Translations under genes and position numbers: made by a program
Shown: one piece after another, positions 7,999 through 16,591 of the stretch
How the letters are laid out: each line of letters starts with the position of its first letter
How positions within the stretch are numbered: position 1 is the first letter of the stretch
Source: Parvularcula sp964484475
GTDB taxonomy: Bacteria > Pseudomonadota > Alphaproteobacteria > Caulobacterales > Parvularculaceae
Length of the DNA stretch: 64,000 bases
Direction of reading: 5' to 3'
NCBI GenBank assembly: GCA_964484475.1
Contig: CAZAFU010000002.1
Location: 8,941 to 72,940 of the forward strand
Notes under the pieces: model-generated
What the model was told of the DNA's origin: nothing
The model's input: the letters and a program-made list of their open reading frames with translations, nothing else
Database searches by the model: none

Positions 7999-8634
7999 AT
8001 GCCGAGCCGTCCGATCCTGGCCCTTCTCGCCCTCCTTGCGGCATCCTGCGCCGCGGAAGAGGAAGCCACGAGGCCCGATACGCCGCAGGCCGATGCGGCC
8101 AGCGCGGAAATGGTGGTGGCGGGGGGCTGCTTCTGGTGCGTGGAAGCGGACCTCGAAAAGGTCGACGGGGTGATCGAAGTGGTCTCGGGCTATGGCGGCG
8201 GGAGCAACGAGAACCCGACCTACGAGAACTACGACGACAATGGTCACCGCGAGATCGCTCTCGTCCGCTACGATCCCGCGGAAATCGGTTTCGAACGGCT
8301 GGCGGAAATCTTCATCAGGACCATCGACGTCACCGATGGCGGCGGCCAGTTCTGCGACCGCGGCTATGAGTATTCCCCCGCGGTCTACTACCAGGACGCC
8401 GAGGAGCGGCGCATCCTCGAAACCGTGATAGCGGAGGGCGAGGACGAGGTCGCGGAGGACTTCGAAGTCCCGATCGAGGAACGCCCGCGCTTCTGGCCGG
8501 CCGAGGACTATCACCAGGACTATTACAAGAAGAACCAGATCCGCTACAATCTCTACCGTCAGGCGTGCGGCCGGGACCGGACGGTGAAGAACGTCTGGGG
8601 GCAGAACGCCGGCGAACTCCTCGCCTCACTCTGA
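7999..8634 (+). CDS. msrA: Peptide-methionine (S)-S-oxide reductase, lipoprotein form
   Basis: Repairs oxidised methionine (S-sulfoxide) in proteins. The 211-residue product has an N-terminal signal with a possible lipobox (LLALLAASC), so it probably acts in the periplasm rather than the cytoplasm, followed by the MsrA domain with catalytic Cys in GGCFWC at about residue 41, a GYGGG loop, NPTYEN and the C-terminal FWPAEDYHQDYY block. An AAGAGG site precedes ATG 7999, and the start gives a sensible signal peptide. It ends 9 nt inside a convergent membrane-protein gene. Lipoprotein status is inferred, because the residue at -3 is Ala rather than Leu. Confidence 0.9.
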   Translation: MPSRPILALLALLAASCAAEEEATRPDTPQADAASAEMVVAGGCFWCVEADLEKVDGVIEVVSGYGGGSNENPTYENYDDNGHREIALVRYDPAEIGFERLAEIFIRTIDVTDGGGQFCDRGYEYSPAVYYQDAEERRILETVIAEGEDEVAEDFEVPIEERPRFWPAEDYHQDYYKKNQIRYNLYRQACGRDRTVKNVWGQNAGELLASL

Positions 8635-9066
8635 CGGGCGGCTGAGAAGAAGAAGGGGAACCGCCAGCACGACCAGCCCCAGGTTGATGAGGGCGTTGAC
8701 CGGAAAACCCTGCACCATCGAAGCCACACTGTCGGCCACGAACCAAAGGGCGATACCACCGAGCGCAGCGTCCCAGACGGCCCGGCGCCTGACCCCGAGC
8801 CCGAGGAAGATACTGCCGAACCAACCGGCCATGACCGCGCCCATCAGGGAGGTATAGAAATCCACGGCCTGCATGGCTTCGGTATCGGTGTAGAACCCGG
8901 GCAGGTCGCCGCCGTAGAAAGCCGCCTCGAAGGGAAAGCGCCGCATCAGATCCGGCCAGACGGCGAAAGCGAGTCCCCAGAGGGTAAGGATCGCCATGAG
9001 TGCCCGTGGGGCGGATGCAGGCAGGCGTGTGCCTTTACTTTCTGAAAGCTGGTCCGGGTTCGACAT
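8626..9066 (-). CDS. Uncharacterised four-helix membrane protein
   Basis: A 146-residue protein with a polar N-terminus and about four hydrophobic helices (ALMAILTLWGLAFAVW, SLMGAVMAGWFGSIFLGLGV, AALGGIALWFVADSVASMV, ALINLGLVVLAVPLLLL). I do not recognise the family and no catalytic motif is visible. It is transcribed divergently from the XRE/MmyB regulator at 9175, with 108 nt between starts, so the regulator might control it; that is inference from position alone. The 3' end overlaps msrA by 9 nt. Confidence 0.65.
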   Translation of the reverse strand: MSNPDQLSESKGTRLPASAPRALMAILTLWGLAFAVWPDLMRRFPFEAAFYGGDLPGFYTDTEAMQAVDFYTSLMGAVMAGWFGSIFLGLGVRRRAVWDAALGGIALWFVADSVASMVQGFPVNALINLGLVVLAVPLLLLSRPSE

Positions 9067-9174
9067 CGGTCATCATCCTCAAACTGAATTCCGAAATTAA
9101 ACAGGACGGCGTCCCTGTGCCATGATCTGAGAGGTCATGGTCAGCATGATCCGTGAGCGACTAGGCCTGAGAGC

Positions 9175-9936
9175 ATGTTCGGCGATGAACTCAAACGCTG
9201 GCGCAGCCTGCGACGGCTCAGCCAGGAAGATCTCGGCGCAGCGGCGGGGGTCTCGGCGCGCCACCTCTCCTGCCTCGAGCGGGGCATAGCCCTCCCCTCG
9301 AAAGCGATGGTGCTGAGGCTGGCAGCGGCACTCGACCTTCCCCTGCGGGAGCAGAACGGTCTACTGGGTGCCGCGGGCTATGCCCAGAAATGGCAGGATG
9401 CGGGCGATACCATCCCCCTTTCCCTGAAGCCCGCAATCGACGCGATCCTGAAGAACCAGCCCTTCCCCGCCTACGCCCTGAACGGTCGCTACGAGGTCCT
9501 CGACGCGAACCCCGCCGGCTGGGCGATGCTCCGTCTCCTGAAGGCTGATGCGGCGAGGGGGATGAACGTCGCCGAAGCCATGCTCGCATCCGGCCCCCAC
9601 CGGGACATGATCGAAGACTATGCGGTGACCGCGAAGCTGTTCCTCACCCGTCTCAGGGCGGAAGCGGTGCAGCAAGGCCCGCGCTCGACGCTGTGGCCGA
9701 TCATCGGGGAGGCCCAGAAGGACCCCCTGATCCGTTCGGCCGCAGGGCCGGACAGCCATGATGGCGATCCGGTCTTCCCCCTTTCCGTGAGGGCCCTTGG
9801 GCAGAGGACGTCGTGGCTGACGGTCCTCCTCACCTTCGGCTCGCCGATGGATGCGATGGTGGAGCACCTCGTGATCGAGCAGTTCCTGCCGGCGGACGAG
9901 GAAACCAGGCGGATTGCCGAAGCGTTCCTTGCCTAG
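9175..9936 (+). CDS. XRE-family regulator with MmyB-like ligand domain
   Basis: DNA-binding transcription regulator of 253 residues. Residues 4-60 form a helix-turn-helix of the XRE type (LRRLSQEDLGAAAGVSARHL ... LPSKAMVLRLAAAL). Residues 90-250 match the MmyB-like ligand-binding fold, with the PAS-like NGRYEVLDANPAGWAMLRLL segment; in related proteins this pocket binds a small hydrophobic ligand such as a fatty acid, but the ligand here is unknown. Only a weak GAGAG precedes the ATG. It is divergent from a membrane-protein gene and its stop codon overlaps that of manC by 3 nt. Confidence 0.85.
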   Translation: MFGDELKRWRSLRRLSQEDLGAAAGVSARHLSCLERGIALPSKAMVLRLAAALDLPLREQNGLLGAAGYAQKWQDAGDTIPLSLKPAIDAILKNQPFPAYALNGRYEVLDANPAGWAMLRLLKADAARGMNVAEAMLASGPHRDMIEDYAVTAKLFLTRLRAEAVQQGPRSTLWPIIGEAQKDPLIRSAAGPDSHDGDPVFPLSVRALGQRTSWLTVLLTFGSPMDAMVEHLVIEQFLPADEETRRIAEAFLA

Positions 9937-10991
9937 AGAAGGTCCTCGCGGCCCTGGTCCTTCAGCATCTGGACAATCGTCTTCACGTCCTGGGCGCGGT
10001 CCTCGGGCACGATGAGCACCGCCTTTTTGGTGGAGACGATGACGAACCCTTCCAGACCCACTGCCGCGACCAGCGGCGCCCCTTCTTCCGCTTTCAGGAC
10101 GGTGTCCGGGCATTCGATCAGGATGCCCGCATCGGTATCGGTGCCGGGTTTGGAAAATGCCTTGACCGCCGCCCAGGAGCCGATGTCATCCCAGCCGATC
10201 GTCACGGGACTGACGACTGCGGCGCGGTCGGTCTTTTCCATGATCGCGTAGTCGATGGAATCGCCCTCCACCTTCTCGAAATCCGCCTCCCCGATCATGA
10301 TCGAGGCCCCTTCTCTGGAGGCATTGCCGAAAGCCGTTTCGGTCGCGGCCATGATGCCGGGAGAATGAAGGGCCGCCTCCCTCAAAAGGTCTTCGGCCCG
10401 GTAGAGGAAGATGCCGGCATTCCATGCATAGTCGCCCGACGCGACATAGTCCTGCGCCCTTTCGAGGTCGGGCTTCTCGACGAAGCTCGCGACCCGGAAG
10501 ACGCCCTCGGTCAGCGGATCGCTCTTCCTGATATAGCCGTAGCCCGTCTCGGGGCGGTCCGGGGTGATGCCGAGGGTCACGAGGAAGCCTTTCTCGGCTG
10601 CCGCGCGCCCACGCTCGACCGCCGCGCCGAAGCCTTCGGAGTCCCCGATATGGTGATCGGCGGGCAGGAGGAGGACGAGACCGTCCCGCCCCTGCGTTTC
10701 GAGAACGAGGAGTGCCGCCATGATCGCCGCAGGCGCGGTGTTCCTGCCGAAGGGCTCGAACACTGCACGGCCGCCCTCGGGAAGCTGGCCCTCGACAAGC
10801 TTCCGGTGCAGGGCCGAAGCGATCAGGACAGGCGGCGCGAAACCGTCGCCCTTCGTCCGCTCCATGGTCTCGCCCAGCATCGTCCTGTCACTGACGAGAC
10901 TGCGATACTGCTTGGGATGGTCGCGGGTGGACAGGGGCCACAGGCGGGTGCCGGAGCCGCCGGCCATGATGACGGGGGTGATGATGCTCAT
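9933..10991 (-). CDS. manC: Mannose-1-phosphate guanylyltransferase
   Basis: Makes GDP-mannose from mannose-1-phosphate and GTP for polysaccharide or glycan synthesis. The 352-residue protein starts MSIITPVIMAGGSGTRLWPL, the nucleotidyltransferase signature, and continues with PKQYRSL, PADHHI and VEKPDLERA motifs plus a C-terminal tail ending at the nucleotidyltransferase part; the fused phosphomannose isomerase domain of bifunctional ManC is absent. GAGG lies 5 nt before the ATG, and this start avoids a non-conserved 22-residue extension. It is the last gene of a three-gene minus-strand run (DUF2855, GST, this gene), 7 nt after the GST stop. Confidence 0.93.
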   Translation of the reverse strand: MSIITPVIMAGGSGTRLWPLSTRDHPKQYRSLVSDRTMLGETMERTKGDGFAPPVLIASALHRKLVEGQLPEGGRAVFEPFGRNTAPAAIMAALLVLETQGRDGLVLLLPADHHIGDSEGFGAAVERGRAAAEKGFLVTLGITPDRPETGYGYIRKSDPLTEGVFRVASFVEKPDLERAQDYVASGDYAWNAGIFLYRAEDLLREAALHSPGIMAATETAFGNASREGASIMIGEADFEKVEGDSIDYAIMEKTDRAAVVSPVTIGWDDIGSWAAVKAFSKPGTDTDAGILIECPDTVLKAEEGAPLVAAVGLEGFVIVSTKKAVLIVPEDRAQDVKTIVQMLKDQGREDLL

Positions 10992-10998
10992 CTGAACC

Positions 10999-11631
10999 TC
11001 AGGCGGAGATGCTCTTGCGCGCATCGAGACCGCGGCGCCAGCGCCACAGCTCTTCATGGTCCTCCGGCGGCTGACCCTTGATGACGCGAGCGAAATCGAA
11101 AGCGACGACGGCAGTGATGTCGGCCACCGAGAACTGATCAGCGGCGATATGGTCCCGGCCGCGAAGGTGGCGGTCGAGCTTGTCCCAGAACGCGGCGAGC
11201 CGCTTCCTGCCGCGCTCGGCGAGAGCGGGAATCTGCTCGTAGTTTTCAGGACCCGTCAGGGCACGGTCTTTCATCGGCGCCGCCTTGTTCCGAAGAGCCT
11301 CTGCGATGGCAAGGAGTCCCTCGAACTCGCAGCGGGCGTTCCATGAGGCAATGACGCCCTTCTCCGTGGGCGTGGTTCCGAGGAGCGGAGGGTGAGGGAT
11401 GGCGGCTTCGAGATAGGCGACGATGCCGGCATTCTCGGTCAGGACCTCGCCATCGGGAAGTTCGAGAGCGGGTACCGTACACTGCGGGTTCACCTTGCGG
11501 AAGCTGTCGGAGAGCTGCTCGCCCCCAGCAAGGTCGACGATCACGGTCTCGTAGTCCGCGCCCTTCTCGGCGAGGGCGATGCGGGCACGCCTGGGGCTGG
11601 GGGCCATTGGAAAGTCGTAGAACTTCAGCAT
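10999..11631 (-). CDS. Glutathione S-transferase family protein
   Basis: A 210-residue GST-fold protein: thioredoxin-like N-terminal domain (MLKFYDFPMAPSPRRARIAL, cis-Pro in CTVPALEL, and the TENAGI glutathione-binding loop) followed by the all-helical C-terminal domain with the SVADITAVVAFDF capping segment. It probably conjugates or exchanges glutathione on an electrophile in the cytoplasm. The ATG at 11631 has a GAGGG site and begins at the first beta strand. It follows the DUF2855 gene by 5 nt and precedes manC by 7 nt, so all three should share a transcript. Substrate unknown. Confidence 0.88.
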   Translation of the reverse strand: MLKFYDFPMAPSPRRARIALAEKGADYETVIVDLAGGEQLSDSFRKVNPQCTVPALELPDGEVLTENAGIVAYLEAAIPHPPLLGTTPTEKGVIASWNARCEFEGLLAIAEALRNKAAPMKDRALTGPENYEQIPALAERGRKRLAAFWDKLDRHLRGRDHIAADQFSVADITAVVAFDFARVIKGQPPEDHEELWRWRRGLDARKSISA

Positions 11632-11636
11632 CGGGA

Positions 11637-12725
11637 TCACCCCTCCCTCATGTGACAGAGAATGCCGGTACGGGGAGAGACCTCGCCAGCAACGCTCTTC
11701 TTCCAGATGGCCTCGACGGCGCTCGACCCACCATGCCGCTCGAAATTCATGTGCCCTTCGAGAGCATCGGTCATCCTCGCCCAGGCCTCGAGGGCGCGGC
11801 CCATCAGAACACCCGGGCCGAGTTCCTTCTCCCGCTTCTCGATCTGGGCGGGGGCGAAGAACAGGGTGGGCTTCGCGCCCGGAAGGGGCTGTTCCTGGCG
11901 CGGCGCCTGCCAATGGGTCACGCCCACGACACTGCTGACAGCAATGTCGTCGCCGATCCGCTCGTGAACGGCAGTGATGACTTTTGCGTCTCCCGACATG
12001 TCCACGAGGGCGGTCCGCGCCTTGGGCAGGGCTGCGATCTCGTCATAGCCGAAGACCTCGTCGAAAACGTCCAGCTCACGGACGAAATCCTTGTTGCCTG
12101 CGGAGGTGACGCCCACGAGCCGGGGCCGGTTGCCGCCGAGCCCACGCGCCGCCATGGCGACGCCGAAGCCCGTCTTGGACGACGCGCTTGTCACCACGAC
12201 CTGCTCGGCGCCGTACCATCCCTCGTCAGAGAGCCAGTCGGCGATGATGTAGGAGGTGGCAAAAAGCGGGAACAGCACCGCGCGGGCGTTCTCCCGGGTC
12301 TTCACGCTCGGCGGGTCCTCCGCCACGAGACGGTAGCGGTTGTAGGTAGCGGGCAGCGAACTCCTGTGGTTGGTGATGTCGGTCACCTGGCCGCCTTTCC
12401 TCCTTGGCCTGATCGTCAGGTGGCTGCTCATCGGGAAATAGCCGTAGAGGCGTTCTCCAACCCGCAGCTCGGGGCTTGCGCTTTCAATGACCCGGCCGAA
12501 GCCCCAGACGGGGATGACCCCCCACCCCTGCCTCGAGGAGGGAAAGAAACCCCAGTAGCCGATCTGCTCGCCGACGATCCCGTAAGTGACGTTGTTGGCC
12601 GTCAGCCCGAAGAACTCGACCTCGAGCCTGGCCTCGCCTTCGTCGATGCGGCCCGCTTCGTGAGTCATCACGTGGGTTTCGGCGAGGTCTGTCTTTTTCA
12701 CTTCGAGAGTGCGGATGGTCGTCAT
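11637..12725 (-). CDS. DUF2855 family MDR-like protein
   Basis: A 362-residue protein matching DUF2855, a family related to the medium-chain dehydrogenase/reductase fold. The N-terminal half carries FGLTANNVTYGIVGEQIGYW and the GVIPVWGFGRVIES segment. A nucleotide-binding-like stretch follows (VVVTSASSKTGFGVAMAARG), then the HWQAPRQEQPLPGAKPTLFF block. The cofactor and reaction are not established for the family. It is first in an operon with a GST and manC. Neighbourhood with a GST hints at handling of a reactive carbonyl, but that is speculation. Confidence 0.85.
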   Translation of the reverse strand: MTTIRTLEVKKTDLAETHVMTHEAGRIDEGEARLEVEFFGLTANNVTYGIVGEQIGYWGFFPSSRQGWGVIPVWGFGRVIESASPELRVGERLYGYFPMSSHLTIRPRRKGGQVTDITNHRSSLPATYNRYRLVAEDPPSVKTRENARAVLFPLFATSYIIADWLSDEGWYGAEQVVVTSASSKTGFGVAMAARGLGGNRPRLVGVTSAGNKDFVRELDVFDEVFGYDEIAALPKARTALVDMSGDAKVITAVHERIGDDIAVSSVVGVTHWQAPRQEQPLPGAKPTLFFAPAQIEKREKELGPGVLMGRALEAWARMTDALEGHMNFERHGGSSAVEAIWKKSVAGEVSPRTGILCHMREG

Positions 12726-12798
12726 GGCTGTTTTTTCCCGGCCAGCACTTCAACTGCTCGCCCTGTCGCAATTTTCCGCCTGCCAGCGCAAGCCCCGC

Positions 12799-14277
12799 TC
12801 ACAGGGCAGGCAGGATCAGCGGCGTGAGGAGATAGGCAAGACAGGTGATCGCAACGACCCCGAGAAGGTTCAGCTTGACCCCGATCCGGGCCATGCGCGC
12901 GATGGAGACTTCGCCGCTGGCGTATGCGATCGCGTTGGGGGCCGTCGCCATCGGAAACATGAAGGCGCAGGACGCCGAGAGCGCGACGGGAATCGCGAGG
13001 GTTACGGGGTCGATCCCCCCGGCACTGGCGATGGCCACGACCACCGGGGTCAGCGCCGCCGCGGTGGCGACATTGGAGGTCACCTCGGTCGCGAAGATCA
13101 CGACCACGGCGAGGGACAGCATGATCAGGATGAGAGGCAGGCTCGTCAGGCCCGAAAGCTGCTCTCCGAGATAGTCGCCGAGCCCGGTGGCGGTAATCGC
13201 CGACGCGAGCGAGAGCCCCCCGCCGAAAAGGAGGATGACGTCCCAGGGGATGGTCTTTGCCGTGTCCCAGTCGAGGAGGGCGGCGCGCCTGTCCTCGCGG
13301 CAGCCGGCGGGCACGAGAAACATCAGGATCGCTCCCGCGACGGCGATGACATGATCGGTGAGACCCGCGAAGGGCCTGACGCCGAAAAGCGCAAGATCCT
13401 GGATGAAGGCGCGCCTGAAGATCCAGAAGAATGCGATCACGCAGAACACGAGGAGGGTCCTGACTTCCGGCCTTGTCCAGGCACCGAGCGCCGCGAGCCT
13501 GCACCTCACCTCCTCCTGGGGACAGCCCTCGGCCCGCGGGACCGGTCCGGACAGTCGGTTGAGGACAAACCATGCGGCGGGGATCAGGAGAGCGACAGCG
13601 GGAACGCCGAAAGCCATCCACCGCGCGAACGAAAGCCGCTCGTCACCGCCCTGGGCGAGGGCGCCGATGACGATGAGATTGGTGGGCGTGCCGACCGGCG
13701 TGGCAAGGCCGCCGATCGACGCTCCGTAGGCGACCGAGAGGCAAAGGGAGATGGCCAGCGTTTCCCCCTTCCCTTCTCCCGCGCCGAGACTGCGGGCGAC
13801 CGAGAGCGCGACGGGCATCAGCATGATCGAGGTGGCGGTGTTGCTGATCCATGCGGAAAGAAGCGCCGAAGCCATGAGGAAGCCAAGCGAGAGGCCGCCG
13901 ACCGACGATCCGGCCCGCCTGACCGTAAGCAGGGCAAGACGTTCGTGAAGGTGCCAGCGCTCGACGCTTTTCGCGATGATGAAGCCGCCCAGCAGCAGCA
14001 TGATGATCCGGTCTGCGTAGGGAAGCGAAGCCTCCTGGATCGTCCTGACACCGAAGACCGGAAGGACCACGAGAGGCAGGAGCGACGTGATCGGGATCGG
14101 GATCGCCTCCGTCACCCACCAGGTGGCCATGAGCGCTAGCAGCGCCACCACGACCCATGCCTCGAACTCCAGGCTTTCGGGCGGGCCGACGAGGAGCAGG
14201 CCGATGAAGAGCAACGCGCCGAGACCGAGGCCGAAACCCCGCCCTTCGGTCAGCCCAGACTGAAGAATTCGGCTCAC
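12799..14277 (-). CDS. SLC13/DASS-family anion:sodium symporter
   Basis: An inner-membrane transporter of 492 residues with about eleven to twelve hydrophobic helices. Two SNT-type signature loops are visible: ISNTATSIMLMP near residue 145 and TSNVATAAALTP near residue 410, which in VcINDY bind sodium and the substrate carboxylate. WWVTEAIPIPITSLLPLVVLP near the N-terminus is also typical. The family moves di- or tricarboxylates, sulfate or phosphate with sodium; the substrate cannot be chosen here. Start is a GTG at 14277. It lies 73 nt upstream of the DUF2855 operon on the same strand. A sodium-coupled carrier fits an organism with a predicted sodium-pumping rhodopsin. Confidence 0.9.
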   Translation of the reverse strand: MSRILQSGLTEGRGFGLGLGALLFIGLLLVGPPESLEFEAWVVVALLALMATWWVTEAIPIPITSLLPLVVLPVFGVRTIQEASLPYADRIIMLLLGGFIIAKSVERWHLHERLALLTVRRAGSSVGGLSLGFLMASALLSAWISNTATSIMLMPVALSVARSLGAGEGKGETLAISLCLSVAYGASIGGLATPVGTPTNLIVIGALAQGGDERLSFARWMAFGVPAVALLIPAAWFVLNRLSGPVPRAEGCPQEEVRCRLAALGAWTRPEVRTLLVFCVIAFFWIFRRAFIQDLALFGVRPFAGLTDHVIAVAGAILMFLVPAGCREDRRAALLDWDTAKTIPWDVILLFGGGLSLASAITATGLGDYLGEQLSGLTSLPLILIMLSLAVVVIFATEVTSNVATAAALTPVVVAIASAGGIDPVTLAIPVALSASCAFMFPMATAPNAIAYASGEVSIARMARIGVKLNLLGVVAITCLAYLLTPLILPAL

Positions 14278-14394
14278 CCCGTGCCGCCCTCCCGCAACAG
14301 GAGGCGCAGACGACCATGCTCCGCCAGAAAAGGAAAGAGGGCGCCCGCCGGCTCCCGCGCGCTAGGTCCACGGGGGAAAGAGGAGAGTGGCGAG

Positions 14395-14910
14395 ATGGCG
14401 AACCCGATCATCCTGACGGTGCTGTTCGACGAGGAAACCCAGGGCTTCATCGATGACGAGCGCGAGCGGTGGTTCGTGCCGCGGCTCAACCGGATTCCGG
14501 GGCACCTGACCCTGTTCCACAAGCTGCCCGGGGAGGAGGCGGAAGAGATCGGGCGCCTGATCGAGATGACCCTTGCGAGCAGGGAGCCCTTCAGGGTGGT
14601 GTTTTCCAAACCCTTCCTTCTTGGGGGCGGGGTGGCCTATCGCGCGAAGTCCGAGGATCTCGAGGAGATGCGCTCTGAGCTCGCCGAGGCGTTCGGCGGC
14701 TGGCTCACCGACCAGGACCGGAAGCCCTTCCGCCCCCATGTCACGGTCCAGAACAAGGTGACCCCGGCCACGGCCAAGGCGTCCCTGAAGGCCATCGAGG
14801 AAGATTTCACCCCCTTCGAGGCCGAAGCCAGGGGGGTGAAGATGTGGTCCTACGAAGGCGGGCCCTGGAAGGAAGTCCGCGAGCTGCCCTTCGGCACCGG
14901 ATCAGGCTGA
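14395..14910 (+). CDS. 2'-5' RNA ligase-like 2H phosphoesterase
   Basis: A 171-residue 2H phosphoesterase-superfamily protein. The two His-x-Thr motifs that define the active site are present: GHLTLFH near residue 38 and RPHVTVQN near residue 116. The family acts on 2',3'-cyclic or 2'-5' phosphodiesters of RNA in the cytoplasm. The start MANPIILTVLFDEE is preceded by GAGGAG at about 10 nt. It stands alone on the plus strand, divergent from the SLC13 gene, and its 3' end overlaps the convergent aidB-like gene by 9 nt. The natural substrate is not known. Confidence 0.85.
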   Translation: MANPIILTVLFDEETQGFIDDERERWFVPRLNRIPGHLTLFHKLPGEEAEEIGRLIEMTLASREPFRVVFSKPFLLGGGVAYRAKSEDLEEMRSELAEAFGGWLTDQDRKPFRPHVTVQNKVTPATAKASLKAIEEDFTPFEAEARGVKMWSYEGGPWKEVRELPFGTGSG

Positions 14911-16554
14911 TGGCATGGCGCGTTCGATCAGGGCGTCCTGATCGATACCGGGTGCAAGATCGCCATAGAGAAACCCGGCCCTGTCGCCGGACAGCCTTTG
15001 CGCGCAGAAGGCTTCGAAGACGAAATCCGGAGCGGCCCTGCCGAGGGCTGCGGCCTGAAGGGCGAGGGCTGCATCCTGAGCGAAGCGGCGGGCGGCCCCT
15101 TCGTGCAGGCTGCCGGGTTTCAGCATCTCTTCGAGCGAGACGAGATGCCGGTCGAAAAGAGGATGGGCACCGCTGAAAGCTGCAAGCTCGGTACGGACGG
15201 CTTCGAGGCTTTCCGGCTCGCGTCCCATGGCACGCAGGATATCGAGGGCAATGACGTTCCCCGATCCTTCCCAGATCGCGTTGAGCGGTGACTGCCTGAA
15301 GAGGCGCGGCATCGGGCCCTCCTCGACATAGCCGGCGCCGCCGTGGCACTCGAGCGCCTCGTAGACGAAGCCCGGCTGGCGCTTGCAGATCCAGTATTTC
15401 GCGATCGGCGTCGCGAGCCGCATGAAGCCCCGTTCGCCCTCGTTATTCCGCGCGCGGTCGAGTGAGGCGCCGATGCGGAGCGCAAGGGCGGTCGCTGCCT
15501 CGCTTTCAATGACGAGGTCGGCGAGGACGGCCCGCATTGCCGGCTGGTCGGCCAGCCTTCTCTGGAAGGCCGTCCGCTGGGAGGTATGCCAGAGAGCCTG
15601 GGCAAGGGCAGAGCGCATCCCGCCGGCAGAGCCCAGGATGCAGTCATAGCGGGTGTGCTGCACCATGCGGATGATCGTCCTGACACCCTTCCCCTCATCC
15701 CCCAGCCGCTGGGCGTAAGCGCCGTGATATTCGATCTCGGAGGAGGCGTTGGAGCGGTCCCCCATCTTGTCCTTGAGGCGCATGATGTGGACCCTGTTTC
15801 TCTCCCCGGCGGGATGCCAGCGCGGAACGAGGAAGCAGGTGAGCCCCCCTTCCGCATAGGCGAGGGTCAGAAAGGCATCGCTCATCGGGGCGGAGCAGAA
15901 CCATTTGTGGCCGGACAGCCTGTAGCTTCCGTCATCTGAACGCTCCGCCCGGGTGGTGTTGGCCCGGACATCGGAGCCGCCCTGCTTTTCGGTCATGGCC
16001 ATGCCGATGGTCACGCCTGTCTTCTCCGGGGACGGAACGAAACGCCGGTCATAGGTTGATGCGGTGACCTTCGCGATCCAGGGATCGCCGACATCCGGTT
16101 CCTGCGCGAGGGCGGGGACGCTGGAATAGGTCATGGACATGGGGCAGGTCACCCCGCTGTCCGCGCCGGTCATCAGCATCATCATCGCGCCATGCAGGAG
16201 ATGGCCATGTTCCTCCGTCCACGCAGCGCCGGAGATGCCGGCATCGAGACCCAGATCCATGAGCCGGTGATAGGCAGGATGGAACTCGACCTCGTCGAGC
16301 CTGTGGCCGAAGCGGTCGAAGCTCTTGAGCCTTGGCGGGTTCCCGTTCGCCTCGCGCGCCCATTCCTGGACCTCTTCCGAACCGCAGCGTTCGCCGAACA
16401 GCGAGAGACGCCGATGCTGCGCCGCGCCGCCGAAGGCCTCGATGGCGCCTCTCAGCGCCCTGTCGGTCTTGTAGAGATTGATGCCCTCGAAGGGCGTCGG
16501 CTGGTTCGTGACCGCGTGGGTTGCGAGTTCGCTGTGGGGGCGGTGATGCGGCAC
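14902..16554 (-). CDS. aidB: AidB-like acyl-CoA dehydrogenase family flavoprotein
   Basis: A 550-residue FAD protein closely resembling E. coli AidB, an adaptive-response protein linked to alkylation damage. Shared blocks include TNQPTPFEGINLYKTD at the N-terminus, NPPRLKSFDRFGHRLDEVEF, MTEKQGGSDVRANTTRAE, GHKWFCSAPMSDAF and the LPRLFRQSPLNAIWEGSGN-like signature. Starts with GTG 16554 after an AAGGAAGG site. It follows another acyl-CoA dehydrogenase by 37 nt on the same strand, so the two are probably co-transcribed. AidB itself has only weak dehydrogenase activity and binds DNA through its C-terminal region; whether this homologue does so is unknown. Confidence 0.88.
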   Translation of the reverse strand: MPHHRPHSELATHAVTNQPTPFEGINLYKTDRALRGAIEAFGGAAQHRRLSLFGERCGSEEVQEWAREANGNPPRLKSFDRFGHRLDEVEFHPAYHRLMDLGLDAGISGAAWTEEHGHLLHGAMMMLMTGADSGVTCPMSMTYSSVPALAQEPDVGDPWIAKVTASTYDRRFVPSPEKTGVTIGMAMTEKQGGSDVRANTTRAERSDDGSYRLSGHKWFCSAPMSDAFLTLAYAEGGLTCFLVPRWHPAGERNRVHIMRLKDKMGDRSNASSEIEYHGAYAQRLGDEGKGVRTIIRMVQHTRYDCILGSAGGMRSALAQALWHTSQRTAFQRRLADQPAMRAVLADLVIESEAATALALRIGASLDRARNNEGERGFMRLATPIAKYWICKRQPGFVYEALECHGGAGYVEEGPMPRLFRQSPLNAIWEGSGNVIALDILRAMGREPESLEAVRTELAAFSGAHPLFDRHLVSLEEMLKPGSLHEGAARRFAQDAALALQAAALGRAAPDFVFEAFCAQRLSGDRAGFLYGDLAPGIDQDALIERAMPSA

Positions 16555-16591
16555 GGAGCCTTCCTTTCCGGCAAGCTGGCCTTCGCGCGGC

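Noticed and set aside
11607..14139. Long plus-strand frames opposite DUF2855 and SLC13 genes
   Set aside because: Arg/Asp/Gly-rich shadow products; both minus-strand genes are secure.
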